Positions 44,037 through 52,273 are shown, numbered from the stretch's first letter. The stretch is 64,000 bases of DNA from Dyella lutea (GCF_024158035.1 NZ_JAMZEK010000001.1:186001-250000), one strand, 5' to 3'. Numbers and translations: made by a program. The notes: generated by a model from the sequence alone, not told the origin.

Positions 44037-44415
44037 GTCGAACCTGCTTGCGGGTCGGCGCGCTCGGCGCGGGGCGGCAGGAACGAAATCATATAATACT
44101 ACATAAGGCAAGCCGCCCACTTGCTGCAGTCGCGAAAGCGCGACGCTCCGATGCCGGTGATCCGGCGGGCGGGTCGCTTGGTGCGTCGCAACATTTCGCG
44201 CGACACCGGTAACGGCCTCCGCTGACGGCCGGATTGGGTAGGCCGGTACGATACCGGCGCTGCAGCGGACCCGCCCGGCTGGATCGCACTACCCTGGCGG
44301 TCGCATCCGAAAACGGGCAGTGTCCGTAAACCGATCGGACTAGCCTACCTGCCGTTCGACCATGACCCCCGACACCCACCGCTGGAGCCTGTCGCCCTTC
44401 GAAACGGCGAGAGCC
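44037..44415. promoter_or_regulatory. Divergent gap between galM and the ECF sigma operon
   Basis: About 380 bp without a supported gene. The left 70 bp are A/T-rich and should hold the galM promoter. The right part is G/C-rich and would hold the sigma-factor promoter. A TGATCC at 44158-44163 resembles the -35 of RpoE/ChrR-type sigma promoters, but no matching -10 with correct spacing is seen. Confidence 0.4.
44094..44104 (-). promoter_or_regulatory. Weak copy of the dgo-type box before galM
   Basis: TAATACTACAT shares the TACTACA core with the box before dgoR but departs from TNGTNNNACNA at two positions. It lies about 58 bp before the galM start in an A/T-rich patch that may also hold the promoter (TATTAT on the minus strand). 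Confidence 0.35.
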
Positions 44416-44991
44416 ATGTCAACCAACGAGCCGCAACCGAAGACCGCCGAGGACTGGGCTGCCGAGATGGCCGCCGTGTCCCGTTGCGGCGACCGCGACA
44501 GTTTCATGCGCATCTACGACCACTTTTTCCCCCGGGTGCGGCTCTATCTTCGTGGGCAGGGGTCGCCCGAGGCTGTCGCCGAGGAGCTGGCGCAGGAAGC
44601 CCTGCTGCGGCTGTGGCAGCGTGCCGGCATGTTCGATGCCGGCCGCGGCAGCCTGGCCACCTGGCTGTTCCGCATTGCACGCAACCTGCACATCGATCGC
44701 CTGAGGCAGGAGCGCTACTGGGTGGCCCTGCCCGAAGGCGCAGAACCGGCCGAGGATCCGCCCGATGAGCCGTATTCCCGGGCGGAGAGCTACGCCGACC
44801 ATGTGGATCTGGCCCGCCGCATCGAGCGACTGCCGGCGACCCAGGCCCGGCTGATCCGTATGTCCTACTTCGAAGCCAAGTCGCACAGCGAGATCGCGGC
44901 GGAGCTCGGCATGCCGCTCGGCACGGTGAAGTCGGGACTGCGCCGGGCGTTCCTGAAGCTGCAGGTGGAAGTCTGCGGAGGTGCGGCATGA
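44416..44991 (+). CDS. ECF sigma factor (RpoE/ChrR type, ECF11-like)
   Basis: A 191-aa sigma factor. Region 2 has FMRIYDHFFPRVRLYL, the AEELAQEALLRLWQR motif and LATWLFRIARNLHIDRLRQER; region 4 is IERLPATQARLIRMSYFEAKSHSEIAAELGMPLGTVKSGLRRAFLKL. It lacks extra C-terminal domains. Paired with a ChrR anti-sigma by an ATGA overlap, it likely controls a response to singlet oxygen or related oxidative stress. The ATG at 44416 follows GGCGAGAG; an upstream ATG at 44362 would add 18 residues but has no ribosome site. Confidence 0.9.
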   Translation: MSTNEPQPKTAEDWAAEMAAVSRCGDRDSFMRIYDHFFPRVRLYLRGQGSPEAVAEELAQEALLRLWQRAGMFDAGRGSLATWLFRIARNLHIDRLRQERYWVALPEGAEPAEDPPDEPYSRAESYADHVDLARRIERLPATQARLIRMSYFEAKSHSEIAAELGMPLGTVKSGLRRAFLKLQVEVCGGAA

Positions 44992-45674
44992 CCCCGCGCC
45001 ACCACCTGGACGAAGCCACCCTGGTCAGTTACGCCGCCGGCGCGCTCACCGATGGCATGCGCGCCGTGGCGGCGACGCACCTGGAAGCCTGCAGGCACTG
45101 CCGCGCGCAGCTGGCGGGTGCCGAGCGCATCGGCGGCGTCCTGCTCAGCCAGCGCCAGCCTGCCGACGAGCCCGGACGGCTCGCGCAGCTGCGCGAAGCG
45201 ATGCTCGCCCGTCTCGATGCGACGCCGCAGGGGCGCCCGGCCAGCACGCTCGGCGGCAACGATGACGGCGCGGCCTCGCGGATGGCCGGTACCGACCTCC
45301 TGCCGCGGGCGCTGCATCCGTATTTCGGCACCTCCTGGCGTGCCCTGCGTTGGCGCTGGACCGCGCCGGGCGTGCACATGATCAAATCCTCGCGACCATC
45401 TGGCGACAACCTGATCATGCTGAAGATCGCCCCAGGCAAGAGCATGCCGGTGCACAGCCACGGCGGCAGCGAACTGACCCAGATCCTCAAGGGCGCCTAC
45501 GACGACGCGCTCGGCCATTTCGGCCCCGGCGACATGGCCGACCTGGATTGCGACATCGAGCATCAGCCGGTGACTTCGCCCGGCGTGCCCTGCATCTGCG
45601 TGGCTGCCCTGGACGCGCCGCTGCGATTCCCGGGCTGGTTCGCGCGCAAGCTGCAGCCGCTGGTCGGGCTCTGA
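44988..45674 (+). CDS. chrR: ChrR-type zinc-binding anti-sigma factor
   Basis: A 228-aa ChrR homologue. The N-terminal anti-sigma domain has His31-x3-Cys35-x2-Cys38 (HLEACRHC) and His5/His6 for zinc. The C-terminal cupin (about 140-220) has MPVHSHGGSELTQIL and a late DIEHQP, the second metal site. It holds the sigma factor inactive until singlet oxygen or organic peroxides trigger release in related systems. Overlaps the sigma gene by ATGA. Confidence 0.9.
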   Translation: MTPRHHLDEATLVSYAAGALTDGMRAVAATHLEACRHCRAQLAGAERIGGVLLSQRQPADEPGRLAQLREAMLARLDATPQGRPASTLGGNDDGAASRMAGTDLLPRALHPYFGTSWRALRWRWTAPGVHMIKSSRPSGDNLIMLKIAPGKSMPVHSHGGSELTQILKGAYDDALGHFGPGDMADLDCDIEHQPVTSPGVPCICVAALDAPLRFPGWFARKLQPLVGL

Positions 45675-45682
45675 TTCCCACC

Positions 45683-45704
45683 CGCCCCGGCACGTGCCGG
45701 GGCG
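45683..45704. other. Perfect 22-bp palindrome after the anti-sigma gene
   Basis: A self-complementary 22-bp stretch centred at 45693/45694, with the arm CGCCCCGGCAC. It lies 9 bp after the stop. There is no T-run, so it may be a weak terminator or processing hairpin between the sigma operon and the LysR gene. Confidence 0.4.
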
Positions 45705-45776
45705 CGCTGCGTCAGCGTCAGCGCGGTCGTTGTAGGACACTTGCTCCGAACTCGACCCGACCGCGGAGCACGTCAC

Positions 45777-46748
45777 ATGGACCGCATCGATGCCATGAAG
45801 GTCTTCGTCGCCGCGCTGGACGAAGGCAGTCTTGCCGGCGCCAGCCGACGCACCGGCCGCTCTCCCGCGGCGGTGAGTCGTGCCGTTGCCTTCCTCGAAG
45901 CCCATGTGGGCGTGCCGCTGCTGCACCGGACCACCCGTTCGCTGAAGTTGAGCGAAGCCGGCGAACGCTACGCGGTAGCCTGCCGCAAGGTGCTGATGGA
46001 ACTGGAGGAGGCCGACCGCAGCGCCGCCGGTGAGCGCTCGGTGCCACACGGCACCCTGACCATCACCGCCACCATGTTCGCCGGCGTGGAGATCCTGCGT
46101 CCCATCGTCGATGCGTACATGGACGCCTTTCCCACGGTCAGCGTGCGGCTGCACCTGCTGGAGCGCGCGGTGAACCTGATCGACGAGGGCATGGACCTGG
46201 CGCTGCGCATCACCCACCTGCCCGATTCCACGCTGGTGGCGCAGCCCGTCGGTGAAGTGCGCCGCGTCGTCGTCGCGGCGCCGCGCTACCTGGCGGCGCA
46301 CCCTCGCATCGGCGAGCCGGCCGACCTGGCCAAGCACCAGATCATCGCAATGCGGCACATGGGACCGGAGTCGTGGAGCTTTCCGCCGCTGGACGGCTCC
46401 TCGGTGCCACGTGCCATCGCCTTCACGCCGCGGCTGGTGGTGAACAACGTGCGCGCGGCGATCGCATCGGCAGTGGACGGTCACGGCGTGACGCGGCTGC
46501 TGTCCTACCACGTGGCAACGGAGATCCGGCAAGGGCAGCTGCAGGTGGTGCTCGCCGACGCCGAACCGCCGCGCATTCCGGTGCATCTCGTGGCGCCCTA
46601 TGGACGGCTGTCGGTGCCCAAGGTGCGCGCCTTCGCCGACTTCGCGCTGCCGCTCCTGCGCACCCGCTTTGCCAGCCTCGCGAAGGATCTGGAGATGGCG
46701 CCGACGCGGCCGATTCCACCGCGTCGCGGAAGAATGTCTGCCGGTTGA
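45777..46748 (+). CDS. LysR-family transcriptional regulator
   Basis: A 323-aa LTTR. The N-terminal winged helix (about 1-62) includes VFVAALDEGSLAGASRRTGRSPAAVSRAVAFLEAHVGVPLLHRTTRSLKLSEAG; the effector-binding domain follows from about 90. The ATG at 45777 is preceded by GGAG. It lies in the same direction as the SDR-tautomerase-exporter genes that follow after a 101-bp gap and is the likely regulator of that group; its inducer is unknown. Confidence 0.88.
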   Translation: MDRIDAMKVFVAALDEGSLAGASRRTGRSPAAVSRAVAFLEAHVGVPLLHRTTRSLKLSEAGERYAVACRKVLMELEEADRSAAGERSVPHGTLTITATMFAGVEILRPIVDAYMDAFPTVSVRLHLLERAVNLIDEGMDLALRITHLPDSTLVAQPVGEVRRVVVAAPRYLAAHPRIGEPADLAKHQIIAMRHMGPESWSFPPLDGSSVPRAIAFTPRLVVNNVRAAIASAVDGHGVTRLLSYHVATEIRQGQLQVVLADAEPPRIPVHLVAPYGRLSVPKVRAFADFALPLLRTRFASLAKDLEMAPTRPIPPRRGRMSAG

Positions 46749-46849
46749 CGGGTATTCGATTAGCGGCCGTGCGTGTCTAGATTGTGGGGCGTCGGGCGAG
46801 GGCCCGATCGGCATCCAGCCGACCTCCACATTCAAGAGAGACGCACACC

Positions 46850-47560
46850 ATGAACACTCAGCAGAAAGTCGCCATCGTTACCGGTGCCTCGCAGGGCATC
46901 GGCGCCGGCCTGGTCCAGGCCTTCCGTGACCGCAACTATCGCGTGGTCGCCAATTCCCGCTCCATCAAGCCGTCCAGCGATCCGGGCGTGCTGACCGTGG
47001 CCGGCGACATCGCCGACCGCGCCGTGGCCGAGCGCATCGTCGCCGAGGCGCTGCAGAAATTCGGCCGCATCGATTCGCTGGTCAACAATGCCGGCATCTT
47101 CAGTGCCAAGCCGTTCACTGCATTCACCGCGGAAGACTACGCGGCCAACCTCTCGGTCAACCTCGACGGTTTCTTCCACATCACCCAGCTGGCCATCGCC
47201 GAGATGGAAAAGCAGGGCAGCGGTCACGTGGTCAGCATCACCACCAGCCTCACCGACCATGCCATCGACGGCGTGCCCTCGGTGCTCGCTTCGCTGACCA
47301 AGGGCGGGCTCAACGCCGCCACCAAGTCCCTGGCGATCGAGTACGCCAAGCGCGGCGTGCGCGTGAATGCCGTTTCGCCGGGCGTGGTCAAGACGCCGAT
47401 GCACGGACCCGAGACGCACGGCTTCCTCGCCGCGCTGCACCCGGTCGGCCGGATGGGCGAGATCGCCGACGTGGTGAACGCCGTGCTGTTCCTGGAATCG
47501 GCCGGCTTCGTCACCGGCGAGATCCTGCACGTCGACGGCGGCCAGAGCGCCGGCCACTGA
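46850..47560 (+). CDS. SDR oxidoreductase lacking the usual catalytic Tyr
   Basis: A 236-aa short-chain dehydrogenase fold. The cofactor motif GASQGIG (about 12-18) and NNAG (about 79-82) are intact. At the catalytic YxxxK position the sequence is VLASLTKGGLNAATKS: Lys is present but the Tyr four residues before it is replaced by Ala. The Ser side of the triad (SITTSL) is present. Close relatives in Proteobacteria show the same change, so it is probably not a sequence error; activity on a usual alcohol is uncertain. It precedes a tautomerase and an MFS exporter. Confidence 0.82.
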   Translation: MNTQQKVAIVTGASQGIGAGLVQAFRDRNYRVVANSRSIKPSSDPGVLTVAGDIADRAVAERIVAEALQKFGRIDSLVNNAGIFSAKPFTAFTAEDYAANLSVNLDGFFHITQLAIAEMEKQGSGHVVSITTSLTDHAIDGVPSVLASLTKGGLNAATKSLAIEYAKRGVRVNAVSPGVVKTPMHGPETHGFLAALHPVGRMGEIADVVNAVLFLESAGFVTGEILHVDGGQSAGH

Positions 47561-47568
47561 GCCTGATG

Positions 47569-47594
47569 AAGGCGGGCCGCCGGCCCGCCTTTCC
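47569..47594 (+). terminator. Terminator after the SDR gene
   Basis: AAGGCGGGCC (47569-47578), loop GCC, GGCCCGCCTT (47582-47591), then TCCC. It separates the SDR from the tautomerase gene; the T-run is short, so read-through is likely. Confidence 0.6.
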
Positions 47595-47617
47595 CTTCGC
47601 ACAAAGGAGACACCGTC

Positions 47618-47854
47618 ATGCCGTACATCAACATCCAGGTCACCCGCGAGGGTACCGCGCCGGGCCGCAGCGCGATCACCGAGGAAGAGAAGGCCGCACT
47701 GATCGCCGGCGCCAGCCAGCTGATGCTGGACGTGCTGGACAAGCCGCTGGAATCCACCTTCGTGGTGATCGACGAAGTGCCCACGGAGAACTGGGGCTGG
47801 GGCGGCCTGCCCGCGCTCGAGTTCCGCCGCCGGCGGGCGGCAGGCAAGCCGTGA
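47618..47854 (+). CDS. 4-oxalocrotonate tautomerase family protein
   Basis: A 78-aa tautomerase-fold protein. It starts MPYINIQV, so removal of Met leaves the catalytic N-terminal Pro. The helix (EEKAALIAGASQLMLDVL) and the STFVVIDEVPTENWGWGG segment match the family (YusQ/PptA-like small enzymes). Catalyses enol-keto tautomerisation of an unknown small molecule. Preceded by AAAGGAGA; its TGA overlaps the exporter GTG (GTGA). Confidence 0.87.
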   Translation: MPYINIQVTREGTAPGRSAITEEEKAALIAGASQLMLDVLDKPLESTFVVIDEVPTENWGWGGLPALEFRRRRAAGKP

Positions 47855-49101
47855 ACCGGCCCGCACCGACAGGCGACGGTGCGCTGGCCGCAGCGTCCGC
47901 GCCACGCCCGGTCACTGCATGGCAAGCCACGCTGGCGGGGTTCTGCGCCAGCCTGGTCGGCATCGGCATCGCCCGCTTCGCCTATACGCCGCTGCTGCCG
48001 GCGATCGTGGCGGCAAAGTGGTTCGCCGCGTCCAGCGCGGCCTATCTCGGTGCCGCCAACCTCGCCGGCTATCTGGCCGGCGCCGTGCTGGCGCGACCGG
48101 CGGCGAAACTCGTGGCGGCGCGCGGCGTGGTCCGCGCGATGATGCTACTGGCCTCAATCGCGATGCTGGCCAGCGCGTGGCCGTTGTCGTTCGGCTGGTT
48201 CTTCGTCTGGCGATTCGCCTCCGGTCTCGCCGGCGGCGGCCTGATGGTGCTGGCGGCAACCGCGGTGTTGCCGCACGTGCCGCCTTCGCGGCGCGGGCTG
48301 GCCAGCGGAGTGATCTTCATGGGCGTCGGGGCCGGCATCGCCGCGTCCGGCACGCTGGTGCCCCTGTGGCTTCACCACGGACTGGTGGCGACGTGGCTGG
48401 GGCTGGGTGCGATCTCGCTGGCACTCACCGCATTGGCCTGGCGGGGCTGGCCCGACGACGGTGCCCACCACGTTGTCCCCGCCGCGTCGCGCCGGCGGGG
48501 TCCGGGACACGCTTGGACATTGGGCGCGCTATACGCAGGGTATGCGTTGAACGCCACCGGGTTGGTGCCGCACATGATCTTCCTGGTCGACTTCGTCGCG
48601 CGCGGCCTGGGACTGGGCGTGCAGACCGGTTCGGCCTATTGGGTGCTGTTCGGGCTCGGGGCGCTGGCCGGACCGGTGCTCACCGGCCATCTCGCCGACC
48701 GGATCGGTTTCGGTCGGGCGCTGCGGCTGGCCTATCTGATCGAGGCGATCGCGGTGGCCTTGCCGGCGCTGCTTCCGGGTGCCGTGTGGCTGGTGATTTC
48801 CAGCGTCGTGGTCGGCGCCTTCACCCCCGGCATCGTGCCGCTGGCGCTGGGTCGCATCCACGACGCCCTGCCACACGATCATGCCGCGCAGAAGGCGGCC
48901 TGGAGCCGGGCGACCACCTGCTTCGCCCTGCTGCAGGCGGCCGGTGCGTATGGCATGTCCTACCTGTTTTCTCACGACGGTGGACGCTACGGACAGCTGT
49001 TCCTGGTCGGCTCCGGGGCATTGCTGCTGGCGCTGGCCATCGATCTGCTCGTGAACGCGGCGGGAAGAGCGGCGCGGCACGATGGGTCGCCGATCGGCTA
49101 A
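47851..49101 (+). CDS. MFS exporter of the YbfB/YjiJ type
   Basis: A 416-aa transporter with 12 hydrophobic segments. The N-terminal GFCASLVGIGIARFAYTPLLPAIV (about 30-53) is the hallmark of the YbfB/YjiJ family, followed by LGAANLAGYLAGA. Substrate unknown; relatives are annotated as sugar-efflux or drug exporters. The GTG start overlaps the tautomerase stop. A terminator follows directly. Confidence 0.85.
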   Translation: MNRPAPTGDGALAAASAPRPVTAWQATLAGFCASLVGIGIARFAYTPLLPAIVAAKWFAASSAAYLGAANLAGYLAGAVLARPAAKLVAARGVVRAMMLLASIAMLASAWPLSFGWFFVWRFASGLAGGGLMVLAATAVLPHVPPSRRGLASGVIFMGVGAGIAASGTLVPLWLHHGLVATWLGLGAISLALTALAWRGWPDDGAHHVVPAASRRRGPGHAWTLGALYAGYALNATGLVPHMIFLVDFVARGLGLGVQTGSAYWVLFGLGALAGPVLTGHLADRIGFGRALRLAYLIEAIAVALPALLPGAVWLVISSVVVGAFTPGIVPLALGRIHDALPHDHAAQKAAWSRATTCFALLQAAGAYGMSYLFSHDGGRYGQLFLVGSGALLLALAIDLLVNAAGRAARHDGSPIG

Positions 49102-49108
49102 GAAAATA

Positions 49109-49133
49109 AGCCCCGCCTTCCCGGCGGGGCTTT
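49109..49133 (+). terminator. Terminator after the MFS exporter
   Basis: AGCCCCGCC (49109-49117), loop TTCCC, GGCGGGGCT (49123-49131), then TT. It is directly followed by the 13-bp repeat array. Confidence 0.85.
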
Positions 49134-49135
49134 GG

Positions 49136-49262
49136 CTTCCTTGCCGCGCTTCCTTGCCGCGCTTCCTTGCCGCGCTTCCTTGCCGCGCTTCCTTGCCGCG
49201 CTTCCTTGCCGCGCTTCCTTGCCGCGCTTCCTTGCCGCGCTTCCTTGCCGCGCTTCCTTGCC
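49136..49262. repeat. 13-bp tandem repeat array (CTTCCTTGCCGCG)n
   Basis: Nine complete identical units of CTTCCTTGCCGCG (49136-49252) plus a partial tenth, in a gap between two convergent terminators. The lack of divergence between units suggests recent slippage expansion. The unit is not a multiple of three and lies outside any real gene. Confidence 0.95.
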
Positions 49263-49274
49263 GATGACCCTGGG

Positions 49275-49309
49275 GCCACCCCCGCTCTCGTTCCGAAAGC
49301 GGGGGTGGC
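49275..49309 (-). terminator. Terminator-like hairpin after the SPFH gene
   Basis: GCCACCCCCGCT (49275-49286) and AGCGGGGGTGGC (49298-49309) form a perfect 12-bp stem with an 11-base loop, directly downstream of the minus-strand SPFH stop. No T-run follows on the minus strand. Confidence 0.6.
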
Positions 49310-49316
49310 GAACCGC

Positions 49317-51317
49317 TTACGCGGTCGGCGCGTTGTTGCCGTCGGCGGCTACGCGCGTGGCGTCGTCCACCAGGCCGGCGTCGGCCCGCTCGGCGAGCAG
49401 CGAGCTGGCCAGCTGGATCAGCGAACCGATGCCTTGGCCGCCGGCGTCGCCGCCCAGCGCGATCTTCGGCACGATGGCGATCTGGCCATCACGGATCGCC
49501 TCGGCGAACTGTGCGCCCAACGTGTTGATCAGCTGCAGCCGCGCGCCTTCGCCGGTGAGCGCCTGCGACTTGGCCTGGATCGCCGAGGCTTCCGCCTTGC
49601 CGACCGCGGCGATCGCCGAAGCCCTGCCATCGCCCTCCGCGGTGAGCCGGCGGCGCTCGGCGTCGGCGTTGATGCCGATCACCTCGGCGCGCTTGTTGGC
49701 TTCCACCACGGCGGCCTCGCCGACGTTCTGCTTGATCGCGATCTGGATCGACGAGTTGGTCAGTTCCGCCTGGATGTCGGTGGTGGCCCGGGCCTCGCGC
49801 AGCGACCGCTCCTTCATCGCCGACTGCTCCTGCAGTTCGTAGGTGGCGACCTGCTCGATCGCCACCTGGCGATCGCGCAACTGGTTGAGGATGGTGTCGA
49901 TGCGCGCGCCCGAGGCGTTGCCGGCGCTGCCGTGCGGGGTGCCGATCAGCACCTCCTGCAGCTCCAGGTTATAGGCGGCGAAACGCTCCTTCATCTCCTC
50001 GCCGGCCTGCATCTGGATCGCCGCGCGGTCCTGGATCAGCTGGATCAGCGTCTTGGTCTGGCCGATGTTCTTGAAGTACGCGCTGACCATCGGGTCCAGC
50101 GTCTGGTCGACCAGCCGCTTGATGTCGCCGAAGCGCTGCACCACCAGCGGTGCCTTGCGGTAGTCGATGTGCACCACCACCGACAGCGGCAGCAGCGGCT
50201 CGAACGCGTCCTTGGTGATCAGCGAGACCTCGGTCAGGTTCTCGTCGAACTTGTGCAGGTTGGTCACCTCCGGGGTCCACTTGAGGATGAAGTTGGTGGT
50301 CGGCACCAGCTGGATCTTTCCGGCGTACGTGTTGAACGCGTACTTGCCGGGCAGCAGCGGCTCTTTCCACACGCCGCGGCAGTCGTTGTCGACCAGCTCG
50401 CCGTGCGAGTAGCCGTCGCCCGAGCGGTCCGCGCCGGTCTTGCCGATGTAGGACACGACCACGCCGACCGAGCCCACCGGCACCACGGTCTTGGGAATGA
50501 AGTCCACCGTGGCGAACAGCCGGTTGATGTAATAGGTGCCCTCCACCAGCACCTGGTGCTGGCGACCGCGGTTGCCGCCGGCACGCAGGAACGCGTCGAT
50601 GTTCTGGAAGTTGTTGTGGAACGTGGCCACGTTGGTCGGGTCCTGGCCGACGCGCGGCGCCACGATCTCGTCCGGCGGCAGCACCGGGCCGTCGTGGACG
50701 GTGACCACGCCGAGCATGTCGTTGGTGGTGTCCTCGGTGCCGCCACGGGCCTGGCCGCTTACGATCACCACCGGCGAGAAGCCGCGACGCTCGTTCAGCA
50801 CCGCACCCATCTTGGCGATGGTGTCGGCCTCCTCGCGCGACAGCAGCAGGCCGTGCACGCGGTTGAAGGTGATGATGGCGAACTGCGCCAGGTTTAGCGC
50901 GTAGGTGCCCTCGCGCAGGATGGTGCGCTGCGGTCCCTTCTGGCCGCCGCCGCGGAGGAACGCCGCCACGTCGACGATGCCGCCGTCCACGCTGCGGCCC
51001 AACGCCTGGCCGTCGACCAGGTCCTTGCCGTCGCGGGCGAACACGTAGCCGAGCTCGCCCTGCGGGATGGTGACCAGTTCCTCCTTGTGCACGCGGTACT
51101 GGAACGGGAAGAAGTAGTGCAGGCCGCCGCGCAGCACCTGTGGCTGGAAGCCCACCTCGCCCTTCAGGGCGATCAGCCCTTCGGTCAGCGAGGGTGCGCC
51201 CCACAGCCGCTCGACGATGCCGACGCGGTCGTTGGGGATGTAGACGATGACGTTGGAGGCGAACACCAGCAACGCCAGGATGACGACGGCCGCAGCCGCA
51301 GAGATGAGCCAGATCAT
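49317..51317 (-). CDS. SPFH/Band-7 (flotillin-like) membrane protein
   Basis: A 666-aa protein. One N-terminal membrane helix (MIWLISAAAAVVILALLVFA) anchors it; NVIVYIPNDRVGIVERLWG starts the first of the SPFH segments. The middle (about 400-500) holds VSLITKDAFEPLLPLSVVVHIDYRKAP. A long Ala/Glu-rich coiled-coil follows (about 500-610) and the Gly/Ala-rich C-terminus resembles flotillin/YqiK proteins. Flotillin-like proteins organise membrane microdomains and respond to envelope stress. It is downstream of a YjfI-like gene on the same strand, though a 306-bp gap lies between. The start at 51317 coincides with the membrane helix. Confidence 0.85.
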   Translation of the reverse strand: MIWLISAAAAVVILALLVFASNVIVYIPNDRVGIVERLWGAPSLTEGLIALKGEVGFQPQVLRGGLHYFFPFQYRVHKEELVTIPQGELGYVFARDGKDLVDGQALGRSVDGGIVDVAAFLRGGGQKGPQRTILREGTYALNLAQFAIITFNRVHGLLLSREEADTIAKMGAVLNERRGFSPVVIVSGQARGGTEDTTNDMLGVVTVHDGPVLPPDEIVAPRVGQDPTNVATFHNNFQNIDAFLRAGGNRGRQHQVLVEGTYYINRLFATVDFIPKTVVPVGSVGVVVSYIGKTGADRSGDGYSHGELVDNDCRGVWKEPLLPGKYAFNTYAGKIQLVPTTNFILKWTPEVTNLHKFDENLTEVSLITKDAFEPLLPLSVVVHIDYRKAPLVVQRFGDIKRLVDQTLDPMVSAYFKNIGQTKTLIQLIQDRAAIQMQAGEEMKERFAAYNLELQEVLIGTPHGSAGNASGARIDTILNQLRDRQVAIEQVATYELQEQSAMKERSLREARATTDIQAELTNSSIQIAIKQNVGEAAVVEANKRAEVIGINADAERRRLTAEGDGRASAIAAVGKAEASAIQAKSQALTGEGARLQLINTLGAQFAEAIRDGQIAIVPKIALGGDAGGQGIGSLIQLASSLLAERADAGLVDDATRVAADGNNAPTA

Positions 51318-51623
51318 GGTGGCAATTCCTTTTTGCAGTGGGCCCGCTGCGCGCGCGGGCGGGATGAACGCGAAAGCGTGTCGACCTCGCCGGTGCAGCG
51401 CGCCGGCGGCGACCGGGCAAGCCGCTCCCGTCACGCCGCGGGGCGTGCTCGAAAAGGCGTGCAGGTCGGCGCGGCGACGGAGGCTCCGTCGCGGGGTCGG
51501 CGCGTGGGAGGCGTCGACGGACGGGGCGGCTTATCCGCTGCCGCGCGGCGTCCAGGTCAGATGGCGAACCGAGCCGTGGTGGCGAAGGTTCGTGGTGGGA
51601 CAGGCGTGCATGGCATCACCCAA
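51318..51623. other. Gap between SPFH and YjfI genes
   Basis: 306 bp of G/C-rich sequence with no supported gene. It contains a compact hairpin, GCGACGGAG / CTCCGTCGC (51474-51492), which may separate the two minus-strand transcripts or cap the YjfI message. Confidence 0.4.
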
Positions 51624-52226
51624 TCAGCGGATCAGTGCAGCCAGCTCCTCGTGTGCGCGTACCGCGTTGCGGCCCAACACGTCGAGCTCCTCGACGATGT
51701 TGGCCAGCGGCGCGTGCGCCGAAAGCTGACCGAACAGAATGTAGTCATCACCGACCAGGCCCACGTTGGACAGGGGCAGGGTCGGACCCAGGCGAAGACA
51801 GGCTTCGTTGAAGCGCGCGGCGCTTTTCACCGCGTCCTTCGTGCACAGCACCGTCGTCGCGAAAATCTCCTCGTCGCCGACCGTCAGCCGCGCCGGCAGC
51901 TTGCCGTAGCGCGCCAGCGACAGCCCGATCGCCGGCGGCAGACCTTGCAGGTGCACCTCTTGCAGCTCGCCGTGCGTACCGGCGTGCGCAGCCAGGGCCT
52001 CGCACAGGCGCGGCGCGCTCCACTTCTCGTGCACGCTGGCGAAGTCCATCCCCGCCAGCAGCTGCTCGGTGTGTTCGCCGCGGGCGCGGCGCAGGAATTC
52101 GCGCACCATTCCCTGCTCGTCCTCGGTCATGTAGATCCGCGGGATGGTCATGCCCAGCCCGCTCATGCGCTCGCGGAACGCCTTCTGGCGTGCGGCGCCG
52201 GCGCTGGGCGCCTTGCGGTTGGTCAT
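51624..52226 (-). CDS. YjfI (DUF2170) family protein with N-terminal DNA-binding-like segment
   Basis: A 200-aa protein. The C-terminal portion (about 98-200; LPPAIGLSLARYGKLPARLTVGDEEIF, PLSNVGLVGDDYILFGQLSA, NIVEELDVLGRNAV) matches YjfI of the YjfI-YjfJ(PspA-like) envelope-stress neighbourhood. The first 50 residues (RQKAFRERMSGLGMTIPRIYMTEDEQ) resemble ribbon-helix-helix repressors, so it may bind DNA. Two tandem palindromes overlap its promoter and could be its own operator. An AGGGGA ribosome site precedes the ATG. Confidence 0.72.
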   Translation of the reverse strand: MTNRKAPSAGAARQKAFRERMSGLGMTIPRIYMTEDEQGMVREFLRRARGEHTEQLLAGMDFASVHEKWSAPRLCEALAAHAGTHGELQEVHLQGLPPAIGLSLARYGKLPARLTVGDEEIFATTVLCTKDAVKSAARFNEACLRLGPTLPLSNVGLVGDDYILFGQLSAHAPLANIVEELDVLGRNAVRAHEELAALIR

Positions 52227-52249
52227 GGTGGTGTCCCCTGGAATCGAAA

Positions 52250-52273
52250 GTTACGCGTAACGTTACGCGTAAC
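52250..52273. promoter_or_regulatory. Tandem palindromic operator, 2 x GTTACGCGTAAC
   Basis: Two adjacent perfect 12-bp palindromes GTTACGCGTAAC (52250-52261 and 52262-52273). The second touches the -10 element, and both lie at the expected transcription start of the yjfI-like gene. The arrangement fits cooperative binding of two repressor dimers. Confidence 0.7.

Noticed and set aside
44158-44188. Sigma(RpoE/ChrR)-type autoregulated promoter before the ECF gene
   Set aside because: A TGATCC -35 is present but the CGTC -10-like element is 20 bp away and off consensus; not strong enough to list.
49136-49262. CRISPR array
   Set aside because: Units are 13 bp, directly abutting and identical with no unique spacers; no cas genes nearby.
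49082-49267. Open frames through the 13-bp repeat region (repeating Arg-Phe-Leu-Ala-type peptide)
   Set aside because: They arise from the tandem DNA repeat and a shift of frames, not from a conserved protein; no ribosome site.
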